Below, piece by piece: positions 63,900-64,000 of a DNA stretch of 64,000 nt. The stretch covers positions 38,783-102,782 of the forward strand of contig CANRKG010000001.1 in the NCBI GenBank assembly GCA_947631155.1, given 5' to 3'. This DNA is from an uncultured Bacilli bacterium. GTDB lineage: Bacteria; Bacillota_I; Bacilli_A; RF39; UBA660. Position 1 is the first letter of the stretch; each line of letters starts with the position of its first letter. The translations under genes and the position numbers were made by a program. Under the pieces are notes generated by a model. The model ran no database searches. It was not told the origin of the DNA and saw only the letters and a list, made by a program, of their open reading frames with translations.

Positions 63900-64000
63900 A
63901 AACTCAACTCATAATAGTAAGAAGCTTAAATGAAAAATTAAATTTCAGAAAATAATATTATATATAATTTGTAAGACTAAATTGGTAAAAATAGTAAAAA

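Overview
This window comes from a strongly AT-rich, spore-lineage member of the Bacillota (class Bacilli type). Gene order on the + strand follows the classical Firmicute origin-side cluster mnmE-mnmG-rsmG-noc-parA-parB, then ychF-rpsF-ssb-rpsR-gdpP-rplI-dnaB-walJ-rlmH. A noc gene between rsmG and parA, a delta subunit gene (rpoE) after argS, tagO, and spoIIR, spoIIQ and spoIIID point to Bacilli rather than Clostridia. TGA is a normal stop, and prfB carries the usual +1 frameshift. The AT bias and compact operons suggest an uncultured gut lineage of the Erysipelotrichales/RF39 type, but that is inference.

Layout. 1-6.1 kb: tRNA/rRNA modification and chromosome partition (mnmE end, mnmG, rsmG, noc, parA, parB). 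6.1-9.8 kb: mscS, a DUF951 gene, an AbgT-type transporter and a 42-residue-repeat protein. 9.9-19 kb: ychF, a lipoprotein, rpsF-ssb-rpsR, a shortened gdpP, rplI, dnaB, a G5/LysM/M23 cell-wall hydrolase, walJ, rlmH, ung. 19-22.2 kb: lemA, pduL and a class A PBP. 22.3-29.8 kb: ywiB-argS, rpoE, prfA-prmC-spoIIR, mntP, cysS. 29.8-32.4 kb: an insertion between cysS and mrnC holding a second 42-residue-repeat protein, a broken small gene and a LysR regulator. 32.4-36.6 kb: mrnC-rlmB-sigH, a tail-anchored unknown, an ABC exporter. 36.7-45.4 kb: a candidate small RNA on the minus strand, prfB, two YitT proteins, ftsEX, a helical protein, tilS, ftsH. 45.4-53 kb: mscL, dusB, an RDD protein, lysS, a YfcC-type permease, clpC. 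53-60 kb: murA, an apparently dead SGNH protein, rpmE, rpiB, spoIIQ, spoIIID, mbl, tagO. 60-62.9 kb: a complete agr-type quorum-sensing locus. The end holds a cold-shock gene and hpf.

How it works together. Most of the window is housekeeping: translation, chromosome segregation, envelope growth and proteostasis. The sporulation genes sit in their Bacillus subtilis neighbourhoods (prfA-prmC-spoIIR-mntP; DUF1146-spoIIQ-spoIIID-mbl), so a sporulation programme is likely. The most interesting accessory system is the agr locus: agrA-agrC run forward and face agrB-agrD across a long inverted-repeat terminator. The 40-residue AgrD precursor starts at TTG. A perfect 11-bp direct repeat with 21-bp period, the spacing of LytTR-domain binding sites, sits just upstream of the predicted agrBD promoter. 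Other unusual items are two paralogous 42-residue-repeat proteins, both at breaks in conserved gene order, a candidate ~92-nt small RNA, a Noc with a long acidic insert, a stand-alone DHH-DHHA1 GdpP, and an FtsH with a Rho_N-like tail. No tRNA, rRNA, CRISPR array, insertion sequence or prophage was seen.
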